From Eublepharis macularius (Eukaryota; Chordata; Lepidosauria; Squamata; Eublepharidae), in the NCBI RefSeq assembly GCF_028583425.1, contig NC_072790.1, positions 207,864,897 to 207,928,896 of the forward strand: a DNA stretch of 64,000 bases. The letters are read 5' to 3'. How positions within the stretch are numbered: position 1 is the first letter of the stretch; each line of letters opens with the position of its first letter. This document shows positions 21,346 to 33,219 of this stretch, one piece after another. A program made the position numbers and the translations under genes. Below the pieces are notes generated by a model. The model was not told the DNA's origin. It did no database searches and was given only the letters and a program-made list of their open reading frames with translations.

Positions 21346-22879
21346 CCTGGTTACCAGCCTGGGTCTTGCCAGGACATCACCGCAGGAGGATGCTTAGGGT
21401 AGCACAATGACTTAAGGTGGCCCTTGTTGGGGATCACAAGTTACCACTGATTTTTGTTTTGTTTTAAATTATTATATTTTTCAAAATATAACACAATACT
21501 ATATCTTATACTCCTAACTACAGAAAGGAACAAAAGAGGTATTGTAATATAAGTCAAATAAGGAAGCACTTTATCTCTTACCCTATTGTTTTGAAACATT
21601 GTAAACAATGCCCAATAAATTTATGTAACACTGAAAATTATTTCTCTGGGCCCTCTTAACGAGGCAGTATTACACACACACCGAAACCATTCACTCATAG
21701 AAGAAGGTTCTAACTTTTCCCGTTCATGATTCCAGTATGTTCTGAAAGTGACTTTCCTAGCTGGGGTAGGTGGGTGGGTGGGCAGAGGGTGGGAGGCCTC
21801 TGAGTTGTAAAGGTAGTCTGTTCCATTCTCCAAGTTTTACATTTTTAATTTTCCTGCTTTTGTAGTCTGAAACAATTCAGATTACAATTCAGACTATTAC
21901 CCCCTCCCCAGTAAAACTTTTAAAAACTTGCTGCACAGCTTTGCCACTGTGGGAAAAAAAATAAAAATAGTATTTTTTTTTAACAAAAAAGTCTTACTCT
22001 TTGCAATTCATTTAAATTTATGTTATCATCAAGATTATTTCACATATGCATGTTTTTGAAAAACCTTATGGGACTTGTACTTACTGGGTTTTAGTTAAGG
22101 CACATTAACTAAACAAACTGCACGCAGAAAGCTCTCATCCAAGTTAGAGAATCAATAACTTTATTTATCTAAAGAAATAGATTTACATAAGTTTAGTGGA
22201 GAGAAAGAACTAGTAACTGATCTAACTAGCTAGGATGGCTTTAGATTGAAAGTAGGCCATCTCTCTCTCAGAAGGAGACACCATGCTGCCTCTCCTGGTG
22301 CATGCAGGGAAGAAGAGAGAGAAGGTGGAGAGAAGGGAAGGAAGTTCCCTTGGCAAGAAGGAGACTGATACCAGCCTATCTGTCTGACTAACTCTACGGT
22401 TGTTGCCTTCCTTCTTCTCTGCTGGCAGGCCTGAGCAAGAGACATCACCAGTCCCTTCTTCCAACAGTACTCTCTCTGCATCGTTTAGTGACTTGACCCA
22501 AGTATCCATATCTTTGAGGGATAATTGATTTCACCTACTGGATCGATGCAAAAGCAGCTTACGGGTCAGAAGGAAATGAAACTGAAACACTGCTGTTACT
22601 GTGCAGCCCCAAAGCTTTTCGGCAGCTGTTCAGGCCAGATAGTGGTGAGGCAAGGATGCTCCATGACTTTGCTCATGATGAGTGATCATGCCTGTTGAAC
22701 ATGGTATGCTTGCCTGCTGAATCTGTTCACTGCAACCTCCATGGCATCAGTCATGATGGCCACTAGCTAAGATGGCTATAGAAAAGGAATCTTGAAGGAC
22801 AGGGCTCTTAATGTTTATTAGCTGTAACAGATGAAAAGAGATTCTATGTTCAGAGGCAGTATATTTCTGCACATCAAAC
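21346..22879. other. No gene recognised
   Basis: AT-rich sequence from 21450 to 21640 could be a worn L1 3' region (low certainty). 22140-22560 holds a purine/pyrimidine-skewed stretch without a family I can name. Confidence 0.4.
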
Positions 22880-23035
22880 AACAGAAAAGGGCAGTTGTCC
22901 TCATGCCCAGCTTGGTCCAGTGCCCCTCCCCCAGTTCTAGTTGTTGGTTTCCTGGAGGCGTCTGGCTGTTACTGTTGGAAACAGGATGATGTATAGGATG
23001 GGCCCATGGTCTGATCCAGCAGGACTTTTCTTCAT
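22880..23035 (+). repeat. Dispersed repeat D, copy 2
   Basis: TCCTGGAGGCGTCTGGCTG, then GGAAACAGGATGATG and GGTCTGATCCAGCAGGAC, is the opposite-strand form of the repeat at 8970-9110. Confidence 0.55.
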
Positions 23036-24999
23036 TTCTGTTCTTTCAAAGCTTTCTGTTTTGTGTCGTTTGTATTTCATAAATCTGTTATAAATTTGTA
23101 ATGGAGGCTGCGAAAACAGATGAGATGCTGGCTCCTTCCCCCACTCTTTCAGGAAGGAGAGGAAATAGGCAACCAAGGTGCAATACAGTTGTCCTCCGTG
23201 GTCGCTTGTCCCTCTTGACAAGTTGAAAGCGGAAAGGCATTATTAAAGTATATCGGTCCCATTACGGTAGGGGCTTTATGGCACAATATTAGCATCGCAA
23301 ACCATATTGGCAATTTTTGCACTCGCTGTTTATTCATAGCATCCCAGCCAAGTGTTTTCCCCATGTGAATGTAATAATAATAAAGAAATGCGCTCCTTGA
23401 ATAATGCATGTTCTCAAAGTGCTCTCGGATACTTCAAAATTATCCACTTTTGGCAGATATGTAGCTGTTAAATTTTCATCAGAGGCTCCTCTTTTATCAG
23501 CATGTCTCATAAACCTGCCTATTACTCACAAATGAATGTTTCTTCTCACTCCTCTTGTCCTGAATGCATGCTTGTGCTTTTGGGGATAAATAAATAGCAT
23601 AGGAGAGAATGATGAACAAACCAAAAAACGAGATACATAGAAACGATACACCTGACTTGCGGCTGGTTTCTTCAATTCTTGGCTTGGCTTTTCTCAGCAT
23701 TCGTCAGTCTCTAAATTTAGAATGGAACTTTATGTTATATTGGCAAACACAAGTTTCCTAAATGTTTGCCAGCTGGGTGAAATGAACGTGGGGCAGGTGG
23801 GGACAGGCAATTGAAGGGGAAGAGGGAGGGTATTCAACCATTTCCAATTCCATCACCGCCTCCAAGCAACCCAGCTTCTTCAAGTCCTGGAAACCAACTG
23901 GGATAGAGGATTGCTTGTTTCAAAGCTTTTGTTGATTACGTTTCGAGAGTAGTTAGCCAGCATACTCTGACTTTTGTCCTTTCCTCATGCAAGAATTTTC
24001 TTTTGTATAGAAGGAAATGGCATGTATGCTATCTTTTTCCCAGAAAGGAAATAGCAGAATATCCACTGAACTAATGCAAATAGTATTGAGACGCAGGCAT
24101 CAAGAACTAAATGCACCCATGATTATTGCTGGCAGGTGCACTTGAGAAAATAAGCAATATCCATCCTTGACAATATTCTGAGAACATGATCCAAAAGGTT
24201 TTGTTTATTGAACTTTTGAAAGCATATACTGGTACTCTAGTGTTGCTATGAAACTGTGTGGCTTACTGTCATGGCTGATGATACTGTTTCTACTCCCCTT
24301 GACGTTCCCTTTGGTTTATGCCTCACCACTTTCTTTATATCGCGCTTTTACTACTCTGGGTCTGACCTTGAATCAATTTGCATCGGGACTCTCCCGCAGA
24401 CTAGTTGGAAACATCTTTGATTGTTTTTCTTTCCTCTAGTGCCATGCAGTGTCAGTTGATTCGGAATTCATGGGCAAATAAAGGATCTGAGCCATCTTGT
24501 TTTCATCCTCACCTACTGTAATATCTGAATAGTCAAAACAATGGTTTGCACTATCTTTCTGAATTGGGATTGCCAACCAGCTTCAAACTGTGATTTAGAC
24601 TTCTGATTTGGACAGAAAGTAAAAGCTGTAGTTTGCCTATTCAGGTTTGAAAGCAAATTATGGTTTGTGCTGAAGGGTAGGGATATGCATTTGAATAGAA
24701 ACTAATCAAAAGCTAAACTGAACACATGCTGTTCTTCAATACAGTTATTAAAACTATGCCTTATTGCAAAATGATTTGTATTTGAATGTAATATGGGGAA
24801 ATTGCTAGTCTTTTGTAATCGGAAGCCAATTTCAGTTCCATGAGGCAGGGTAGTAGGAAGGGTAGAGGGTAACATAGAAATGGAAGAGACATACAGGCAA
24901 AATGACCAATCAGTTTCACTTTTTTTTCACCCAAGAGGATTGCATTAATAGGTTTTTGCCAATTATTGTGTTGTTGGGAAGTGCTACTCTGGCTTGGGA
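23036..24999. other. No gene recognised
   Basis: Intergenic sequence. A 63-codon ORF at 24248-24439 begins with a hydrophobic stretch but has no other support. No repeat family identified. Confidence 0.5.
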
Positions 25000-25240
25000 G
25001 GCCAACTCTGGCTTGAGAAATTCCTGGAGATGAGGGAGGGTGGTGTCTGTGGAGGGCTGAGTTTGAGGAGAGAAGGGACCTCCATGGGGATGTGATGTCA
25101 TTCTAACATGTCTGTTCCTCCTAGACTTTAGACTTTAGCTTTGGAGGAGAGTGGCCATTTCCTCCAGGGGAAACTAATCACTGTCATCTGGAGGTTGGTT
25201 ATAATTCTACGAGAACTGTACTCCCCACTTTAAAGCTGGT
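25000..25240 (-). repeat. Dispersed repeat A, diverged inverted copy
   Basis: GAGAAATTCCTGGAGATGAG, a CCATTTCCTCCAGGGGAA segment and GGAGGTTGGTTATAATTC are in the order seen in the copy at 16318-16530. About 30 bases near 25110-25140 interrupt the match. Confidence 0.45.
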
Positions 25241-25353
25241 AATCCTATTCCGTAGTTTATATAAACAAAATATACCTGCATTTCCCAGCCCATGTTGAGC
25301 ACCGTCTTCATGGATCCTCTGTTAATGGATCCTCTGTCATATGCTTTGCAGGA

Positions 25354-25630
25354 TCTGAATCCAGTGGCACCTTAGAGACCAAGAAGATTTTAAGGGTGTA
25401 AGCTTCTGAGGGTCAGAGCTCCCTTCTTTAGACATGAGTAGGAACAGAGATCCCTGAGCCTTTATTTCCCAGCCAAAGGTGGATGGAGCATTACAAGGAA
25501 GGGCATCAAGATGGGTCTGACTCTTGAAAACTTACACCCTGAAAATCTTGTTGTTCTCTAAGGTGCCCACTGGATTCAAATCCTGCTGTTCTACTGCAGA
25601 CCAACACCGCTACCCACCTAAAACTATGCT
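25354..25630. repeat. Foldback repeat B, copy 2
   Basis: The left arm (CTGAATCCAGTGGCACCTTA, then AAGATTTTAAGGGTGTAAGC) is mirrored by the right arm (GAAAACTTACACCCTGAAAA, then AGGTGCCCACTGGATTCAAA). After the right arm comes TTCTACTGCAGACCAACACC. The arms are about 60 bp each. Confidence 0.75.
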
Positions 25631-25798
25631 TTGCACTAGTTTATAATTACGAAACTGTGTGTGAGAGTCTGGCAAAGTGGGATTCAATGCCTGCCTTCTT
25701 ACAGTCACGGATGCAAGCCTCTGTGCCTTTTGGGCAACTCTGCTTTTCTTGGAGCCAAACACCCCCCTATGCCTACTCTGCAAATGAGAAATTTAAAT

Positions 25799-26080
25799 GC
25801 CTATAAAGTGGGAACTCCCCCCCCCCCCTATCGGCCTGCAAATTGTTAGGTAGGATCACTTTTGCGAGAGGCACAGTGCCTGAGAATTCCATCCCAATTG
25901 GATGGGGAAATGCAAACTTAGAGCCAGAAATGAATTCCGCCTTTCATTACCTATAATGCAGGAACTCTTTCTCCTACATCTCTGAAATTTGGTTGGCAGG
26001 ATCCCTTGTGGGAAAAATCCAGTCCCAGAAAATTTAATTGCTTATTGGGTGGGGAAAAAAACCCACAGCCAGAAATGTGT
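25799..26080 (+). repeat. Two diverged tandem units of about 150 bp
   Basis: CCTATAAAGTGGGAACTC ... GGATGGGGAAATGC ... AGAGCCAGAAATGA (25799-25933) recurs as CCTATAATGCAGGAACTC ... GGGTGGGGAAAAAA ... ACAGCCAGAAATGT (25951-26079). The match is partial but runs in the same order across the whole unit. Confidence 0.6.
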
Positions 26081-26397
26081 TTCCAATTTATACCAATGAA
26101 AGGGAATAAAAAATAATCTGAACATGCACAATAATAACCATAATAAAGAAAACAAAACTATTAATGAAAAAATGAATTGAATACACATCTAAATAATATT
26201 TCTGTGCATACCCTTAGTTGCTAATTTCCTCTGAGCACACAAGGGAAAGGAGTCTGTGGATGGGAGAGGAGGGAACAGAGGGCTCAGTTGTGTTGCAAAA
26301 GAAAACCACAGGCAGACCAAAGAAGAAGCAAAACCGTCAAAGATGCATGCCAAAATATAGCCCAATTTATTTCAGTCCAAAAGGATCTCTTTCAGGT

Positions 26398-26758
26398 AGG
26401 GTTGCCAGGTCCCCTTGCCCTCCCGGTGGGGGGTGGGGAAGACCTGGCTCTTACTGTCTTCTTGCCTTCTGTATTCTTCAGTCATGTGCGGTAATGTCAC
26501 TTCACAGCAGGCTGATTTAAGCCTCAAACAGGCCCAATTCAGCCCATTTGGGTGCCAAATTGGCCTGCTGCGAAGTGTAGGAGTGCTCCTGGGGTGGCGC
26601 GATGACATCAGTGATGTTGCTGCACTGCTCCGGGAGCATGCCTGGGAGGCCTGTTCCTGTGCCTTCCTCCCCCGCTGGCCACATAAGTGGAGGTGGGGGA
26701 TGGAGGGTGAAAGTGGGGGATCCCTGCCTCCACCAGGGGAATGGGATCTCTATTTTTA
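26398..26758 (+). repeat. Dispersed repeat C, copy 2
   Basis: Begins GGGTTGCCAGGTCCCCTTG and holds CCAAATTGGCCTGCTGCGAA and a GATGACATCAGTGATG core. A longer ORF inside (26415-26759) is by chance, since the same repeat elsewhere is not open. Confidence 0.65.
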
Positions 26759-26814
26759 GGGGCAATAAACTTGCTATTTTACAGGCTCAATCTGATACTA
26801 ATTCAAGTATTTTG

Positions 26815-27180
26815 TTTATTTTTATTTATTTATATCCTACTTCTCTCCCCAGTTGGAACCCAAAGCAGCTTACAACATTTCCCTCTCCTCTTGCATTTTA
26901 TCCTCACAACAGCAGCCCTGTGAAATAAGTTCAACTGGGAGAGAGTGATGGGCATTGGTATTTACTTGATTTTATTGTTTTAATGAAAATTGTACTTGTA
27001 CTATTTGATATTGTAGTGACCCACCTTGAGCCTGCTTGAAGGGCAGGTGGGCTATAAATGGAATAAATAAAATGTAGTGAAATGAATGGCTCAAAATCAC
27101 CCAGGAAGCTTCTATAGCAGAAGAGCGGGGGTTCAGTGCTGGGTTTCCCAGATCCTAGTCTGACACCCTACATATGCTTA
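26815..27180 (-). repeat. tRNA-derived SINE split by another SINE/LINE tail
   Basis: The outer SINE runs from its tail (26815-26890) and CCTCACAACAGCAGCCCTGT to ATGGCTCAAAATCACCCAGG and CCCAGATCCTAGTCTGACAC. Between 26951 and 27070 a second piece has been inserted, with ACCCACCTTGAGCCTGCTTG and TATAAATGGAATAAATAAAA, an L2/CR1-type 3' tail on the plus strand. Confidence 0.6.
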
Positions 27181-28520
27181 TGGGTTGAAACTTGTTTTGG
27201 ATCACTGCACTGAGGGTCTTGCCTCACTTTTTGGGTTCTGCTTGCTGGTGTGATGCCACACTGTGGTTTTGTGAATGTCATGCAATGGGCACAGACTTAT
27301 GGCTAAAATCTGGTCCTGCTCCGGGCAACTCAGTGAACTTCCCAGACCTCTGAGCTGTCCAAGTCCTGCATGGAAAGCAATGTGCTATGTGCCAACAGTT
27401 AATTTCTTTTTGAGAAAAGCCCTAATTAATATAAATCATGTGCCATTGATTTAAAAAAATCGGGCCATATTTTTATGCCTTTGGAGTTGTTTGATGTTAA
27501 CCATTTGTTGCATATTAATATATTTAAAAGTTTTCTCCATAATGACACAGAGGATACTGTACTTGCCATGATGACGAAAGAGGACCTCCACATTCCTGAA
27601 GGCTTGTACCCTGGATGTTCTTGTTGGTCTTTGGGGTGCTACTGGACTCAAACTTTGAACATTGGGGAATGTAAGACAGAGATGCTCACTAGACAGAGAG
27701 GGTACTTATCTCTAGTAAACAACAGATTTAGGGACCCTTGGACCTCTGAGCATCTATAAAGTATAAAACTGCACCAAATTCAGATGTGAAAAGCCACAGT
27801 GTTGCCATGGGCTATAGCCGTACAGACAGCTGGTGGCAGAACCACAGCCGGAGTAACAAAAATGCCTGCTTCCCCACACAAACTCATACAAAATATACAA
27901 ATATATATGGGATTTATAAATAGACAAAAGGGCTTACAGCCTTTATCACTATATAAAGTGATAAAGTGCATACAAAATAACAGTGATAAAGTTTCCTATG
28001 TAACATCGATCTGATATCATTCCATGTATATTAATTCATTCAATAAATACAATAAATACATAAATACAATAAACACATATACAAAATTCATTAGCTGTTT
28101 GGTAATAGAAAACAGTTCAAAAAGCCCAGAGAGTCAATTTCATTTCCTCCTGTATAAAGAAGTTCCTTAAAATGCATCGTCAAAAATTCTAAACGAATGA
28201 GCTCCAAAAGGGGATAAGTTCCAGGTAAGTGTTAAAAAGGTATCACAAGGTAACTCTGCATAGGAATGCACTAGCACTTTTCTGATTTTACATTTCTGGA
28301 ACTATTATCTCACATACTGGGAGAGTATGCTACACATGATTTTTATGGAACACATAATCATCACTTTACATGAAACAAGAATACATGTATTTTTCGGTAA
28401 CCGAAAATCTGGATTTTTGTACATACTGAAGTGACAGATTATGTGCATTGTGCCTTTCACAAAAAAATGGTAGTCACACATAGTGAGGATTGACCATTCT
28501 TTCCTAGTATGTGAGACATA
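27181..28520. other. No gene recognised; AT-rich part 27870-28130
   Basis: 27605-27660 holds a short foldback B fragment (GGGGTGCTACTGGACTCAAA). 28020-28080 is an AATAC/ATAAA-rich patch. The segment 27780-28260 looks like an interspersed element but I cannot name it. Confidence 0.4.
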
Positions 28521-28870
28521 GGGTTGCCGGGTCCCTATATCCTCTCACCGGGAGGGGGAGAGACCTGACAGGCAGCAAGGTCCTGCCTGTCTGCGTGATG
28601 ATGTCACCCCCTAGAAGTTATGTTATTGCGCTGGCTGCGGGAGCGGTCCTGTGCTCCATGTGGGGCTGATTTGACCCATTTAAGACCCAAATCGGCCCCA
28701 AACAAAGAGCAGGAACGCTTCCCCACTTCTGGGGGTGATGTCGTTGTATCCCTTTGGAGCGTGTGCACATGGTATGTGTTCCTTGGGTTCCTGCCACTGG
28801 TGGGTCAGCAGGCAAGGTGGCAAACCACCAGAAGTTTGCCTGCCACTGGCGGGTACCTGGAAACCCTAGG
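28521..28870 (+). repeat. Dispersed repeat C, copy 3
   Basis: Begins GGGTTGCCGGGTCCCTATAT, includes GATGATGTCACCCCCTAGAA and GACCCAAATCGGCCCC, and ends GGGTACCTGGAAACCCTAG, close to the copies at 26398 and 63626. Confidence 0.65.
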
Positions 28871-31375
28871 TACCAGAAACATAACAGCTAAGAAGGGCAA
28901 ATGTTGCTTTTGTAAGCTGTATGCACAAAGTCATGGGTCACCCCTCCCTCCACCATGAGATTGTGATTTGACTTCTTAATAGTATTGCTGCGGTTGGCAG
29001 ATTTTCCTTTTCTGAGGCTGATTGCTAGTGAATAGCCTAGGATGATGTTTCATCAGAGTAAGTTAGTAACAAGATAGTTAGGAATCTCTCCCAAGCATTT
29101 CAAGAGACACCCATCCATCCAAGCTTGGAGATAATTACACCTTTCCATGGAGGGGGGAACAGCTGCGAGACAGAATAAAATTAATTTGCAGTTTGCATTG
29201 GGAGAGACCAGGCAAAATGCTGGATTGTCCTAGTAGCCTTAAAATGGGAATTATTGCCAAGCCATTTTCCTGACTGCTATTTACCCTGGAAAGGTGGCCG
29301 GGGGCGGGGGGAGTGGGGGGAGACAGGCTGAGAGCCTTTTAAATGTATATCCAGGGTTAATAACTGTGCCTGTGTGTGTTTGTGGTGGGTGTGGGTGTCA
29401 GACTGGCAAACGTATGCCCCCTTCCCCCTGTAGCATGGCCCTGTCCAAATCACAAAATGTCACTTGTGGCTGCAATGTCCATTTTAAAAAATTGCGTGTC
29501 TGAAATTAAATCATGGGCTATATAACATCTGATCTGATTTAGCCCAGAGAGAGGCAAAGGGTGAGAGAAGCACACTTGGTTTGGGTGGAGTGTACTAGTT
29601 GCACTTTGGGGACTTACTGCCTTGCAGGAGTAGTTGTTTGCTATCACATGCACTCTGCTTGAATACTAGTAAGCAAAGCAAATCTTACAAAGAGTCTGCA
29701 ACGCACTCTCATCCAAAGGAAGCAGAACCCTATAGTACTGCTGCTGGAACTTCTCCCCATTTGGAAGAGGGCATCATGGTTCAGAATATTTGGGGTGCTT
29801 TGCTTTTGGTCTGCTAGCTCTGGAGTGTTTTTGGAGCAGCTCCTCTCTTATTTTGAAAACACTTTTCTCCTCCGCTGAGATGGGTAGAAAACGACAATTT
29901 TCTAAAATGGAAGCTAGAGACATGTGTGGTTTCAACAAAAGGATGTGGACGGCTTGAGGATTTGTGGAGTGTGTGTTGCACAGTCCTCAAACCTTAGAAA
30001 AGGAGAAACCAGGAAACCCCCTCATACTAGAACACCTTTCCCCTGACCCCTTGCTTCATCGCTATTGCCCTCTGGTCCCTTGGAAACAATCAAAAGGCCA
30101 AAGAGACACCACCACGTGTTAGGTCTTCATATATATATATATTTGAAGGGAATAGGGGAATGAAAAGAAAAACAAAATCCTTAAATAACCTTCAATATCT
30201 AGTCCAAGCCTCCTGTGACTGCTCTACATCATCAAAGACAATGTAGCACTCTGTGTCCTGAGAAAAACAACATTCTTTGGTGCACTAATACATCATTAAT
30301 GCTTCTATTCCTCAGACAGTCCTCCTGCAGGGCTTCTTTGCCCAAGATTGAAATAAGAGGCATTTTTTCCCCCTCCTGAGAGCAATTATGGGTGTTTGGG
30401 TTTTTTCCCCTGGTTGTTGATTAACAAAGGATGATTGGGGGAAATTTCCCTCCCTCAGTAACATGGATGCTGCTTATGTTCCCTGAGGCTGTGTTGGAAC
30501 GCTGACCCTTTCGAAACCTGGATGTGATGGAACAGGAATGATACACTATATGCCTCAGAGGAGATTTGATTAAAAGGATCAGCCACTGGAAGCCCCTGAG
30601 CCAAATCAGGCCATCTGAGTGGAGCCATGCCGTCTCTCTCCCATTCTGTGCAAAGGCAAAAAAGGAATGTGGGATGAATAGCATCCTTAGCAATAGGATG
30701 ACAAACCACCATTTGGAGGTGGAGGGAGTAATGAGGCTTTAGCCCTGCTTAAGGTGGCTTTGGACCACTTTCCAGACCACCTGTCTTCACCCTCTAGTGA
30801 CCCTGTGACTTTCTGGAGGCTCTGTTATTTCCTGTGGGCATCAGCCTGATCTTCCTTACTGTTTTCCTAAGAGCCCTTTTTTTTAAAAAAGGAGATACAA
30901 CATTTTGGAATCAGGAGGGACCAAGCCATTCTCTTCAAATGGGGTCAGGGAGAGGGGCAGCTGGACACTCTGAATACTGGATATTATTACCTGGGAACTA
31001 TTGCTTATGCAGCTTTCATGGAGAAATAGCAGCACTATTTCAAAGAGTAACTTTTCTGGCTGTCAAACTCCACATATATTTTATCAAAGCACTCGTGATT
31101 TCCCTCAGCCAGCTACATATTTTATGACCCAGAGCCCATTTCTTCCTTGCTGAATGTCCAGTTACCGATAACTGTGTAGTCATTTTTTCTGCCTTTGGTA
31201 GTGTTGAAAGAGGAGCCAGCAGAGATTCCCTCCTCAATATTTCCCATAAAAGAGAGTGTGAGAGAAAGAGATAATTGCACCATTATAACCTTGCTATGGT
31301 TATCTCCCTCCTTCTGTTTATGGTGGGCTAGGATGCTTTCTCCACCTGCAATACTGTACACAATCTGGATATTTA
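28871..31375. other. No gene recognised
   Basis: Long stretch of plain intergenic DNA with a short (AT)n tract at 30130-30141. ORFs here are short and lack motifs. I could not assign repeats. Confidence 0.5.
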
Positions 31376-32275
31376 TTCAAGATGGGTAGCTGTGTTGGTC
31401 TGTCTGTAGTAGTAGAAAGGAGCAAGAGTACAGTAGAACCTATAAGACTAAACAAAATTTCTGAAGTGAGCTGTGGCTCACGAAAGCTCATACCCTACCA
31501 CAAATTGTGTTAACAGTCAAACTAGATGAAATGCCAGACATGAAAATGGCACATGTCAGTTTCACGCAAGTTTTGACGGGAAATGTAGTTAGGTGTCTCA
31601 TCTGATTGCTGCCTGCCCCACACTTACTTTGCCCTCCCCTCAAGCGGAGGGATGAGAGCTCCAGGGCCTTGCCTTACCCACACCATGGAGCTCCCCAGCT
31701 GTGGAGCAGAATGTGGACTGGCTCCCTGGCTCTCTCCCATGAACTCTGCCTGCCAGGAACCTAGGCACTGGATGAGCGAGTGAGATGGGTAGGTGAGAAA
31801 GTAGGGAGCCGTGGCTGTTCCCTCTGGGCTTCTTCTGCAGTGGGGGAGGGGGAGTGGCATTCGGCTGTCACTGCCGAGGAGGAGCCAGCTGGCGTTGCCC
31901 ACCTCCCTCTGCAGCCAGCATCTGGCAGGCTGACCCACTGCCCCATTCTCCACCCTGCCCAGACCCACATGGCGTGCTGCCTCGCCCACCCTGTGCGTGC
32001 TTCAGCCAGCCCTGGCGCCCTCCCAGAAGGATGCTCTCCTAGCTCAGGCTAGGGGGGGGGCATGCAGGGCCACTGCATCTTCCCGGGCACAAGAATTTGG
32101 CATGGTACCAGGCACCCTTCTTCTGCTGCAGCGGCAGTGAGACAAGAAGCCTCACTACATTTCCTGTCAAAACTTGCAGGGAAACTGACACATGCCATTT
32201 TCATGTCTGGTGTCTCATCTAGTTTGACTGCTAGCCTTATAGGCCCTATTGGACTCTTGCTCTTTTCTAAAGGAT
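31376..32275. repeat. Foldback repeat B, copy 3, split by a MITE
   Basis: 31376-31512 reads GATGGGTAGCTGTGTTGGTC through CTCACGAAAGCTCATACCC. It resumes at 32232 as TAGCCTTATAGGCCCTATTG and GGACTCTTGCTCTTTTCT. The 719 bp in between are a separate, younger element. Confidence 0.75.
31513..32231. mobile_element. TA-flanked MITE with about 78 bp terminal inverted repeats
   Basis: The left end ACAGTCAAACTAGATGA and the inverse of the right end GCAGTCAAACTAGATGA match, and the match continues for about 78 bases (31513-31591 against 32153-32231). TA lies on each side (31511-31512, 32232-32233). A TA target and CAGT-type ends fit Tc1/mariner-like non-autonomous elements. The interior is GC-rich and has no transposase. 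Confidence 0.8.
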
Positions 32276-32540
32276 ATTTATTAATAGTCATTTTCTTAGA
32301 TTGTTTGCAGATATTGTATCTGTCTTTTAAAACTCCTGCTCCACATTCTTGGCCAAATCCCTTGAAGTGGCTATTTTCTGTGCCTTAAATGAAAGGACAG
32401 ACTTGATGAGAGACAGACTCAGATCTGTTTAAACCTGGATCTCTCACAATAACATATAAAGCAGTGTGAATTTTTTTTAAAGAGCATGCGGACCTGGATG
32501 TTAAACATTCCCCACCTGCTACTTACCTCCATGAGACCAC

Positions 32541-32632
32541 AGTCCTAAGAAGAGTTGTATCCTTCTAAGCCCATTGACTTCAGTGGATTTAGATGGGTGT
32601 AACTCTGTTAAGGATTGCATGGTTACTTTACC
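32541..32632. repeat. Palindromic repeat E, copy 2
   Basis: GTCCTAAGAAGAGTTGTATC, then TCTAAGCCCATTGACTTCAG, then GTGTAACTCTGTTAAGGATT. The first and last parts are near inverses, giving a hairpin with the axis at CCATTGACTTCAGTGG. Confidence 0.65.
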
Positions 32633-32659
32633 ATTTGCTGGATTGGGCAGAAATTGCTG

Positions 32660-32770
32660 TTGCTCTCATGCAATGCTTGTGGGCTTGTCGGAGGCATCTG
32701 ATTGGACACTGTGGGAAAGGATGATGGACTTGCTACTCCCTTGGTCTCATCCAGCAGAGGTCTTATGGGA
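32660..32770 (+). repeat. Dispersed repeat D, copy 3
   Basis: GGAGGCATCTGATTGGACAC, GTGGGAAAGGATGATGGAC and TCTCATCCAGCAGAGGTC match the plus-strand copy at 22880-23035. Confidence 0.55.
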
Positions 32771-33219
32771 AAAAACCATGTGGTATTTTATGGCTGCCCC
32801 AGTTAAAAAGAGCTAGTGGATGATGTGGAGTGATTAAACTCTTGCCACAAACTGAATATCATCTGCATTGTTATATATACTATGTTTTGACTCTAGGGGC
32901 TTTATACATTTACTAATATCTGGTGCTTTTGCATAGATAGATTGCTTTTGTCAGCAAAACAGTTCACACGTGCATGACTCTGCACTTGCTAACTGTTCAT
33001 ATAATTACTTATGTGAAAGACAGATGAAATTACTAACCACTTAATATTTTGCATCTGAATGTACGAATGGACTCATGTTGAAAAACAGCTTTTGAACTGA
33101 TGTGATAAGAAATGTCTGTTTTGTGGTCTTTGTTCTGTGATGGCTCATTCATATATACCAAATGACCATTTCATGCTATTGTCATAAAAGAATGAAAATG
33201 CTTATCTGAGCTAACTTGT
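32771..33219. other. No gene recognised
   Basis: AT-rich intergenic DNA, no features named. Confidence 0.5.

Noticed and set aside
24248..24439. 63-codon ORF with a signal-peptide-like start
   Set aside because: No homologue recognised, no splice context and no other exon nearby; hydrophobic starts arise by chance in T-rich DNA.
26415..26759. 114-codon ORF
   Set aside because: Lies wholly inside dispersed repeat C, whose other copies are not open.
27780..28260. AT-rich block that might be a second Penelope-like element
   Set aside because: No inverted arms, target duplication or hammerhead-like core could be shown.
31624..32052. Several overlapping ORFs in a GC-rich block
   Set aside because: They lie in the core of the TA-flanked MITE and show no transposase or domain motif.
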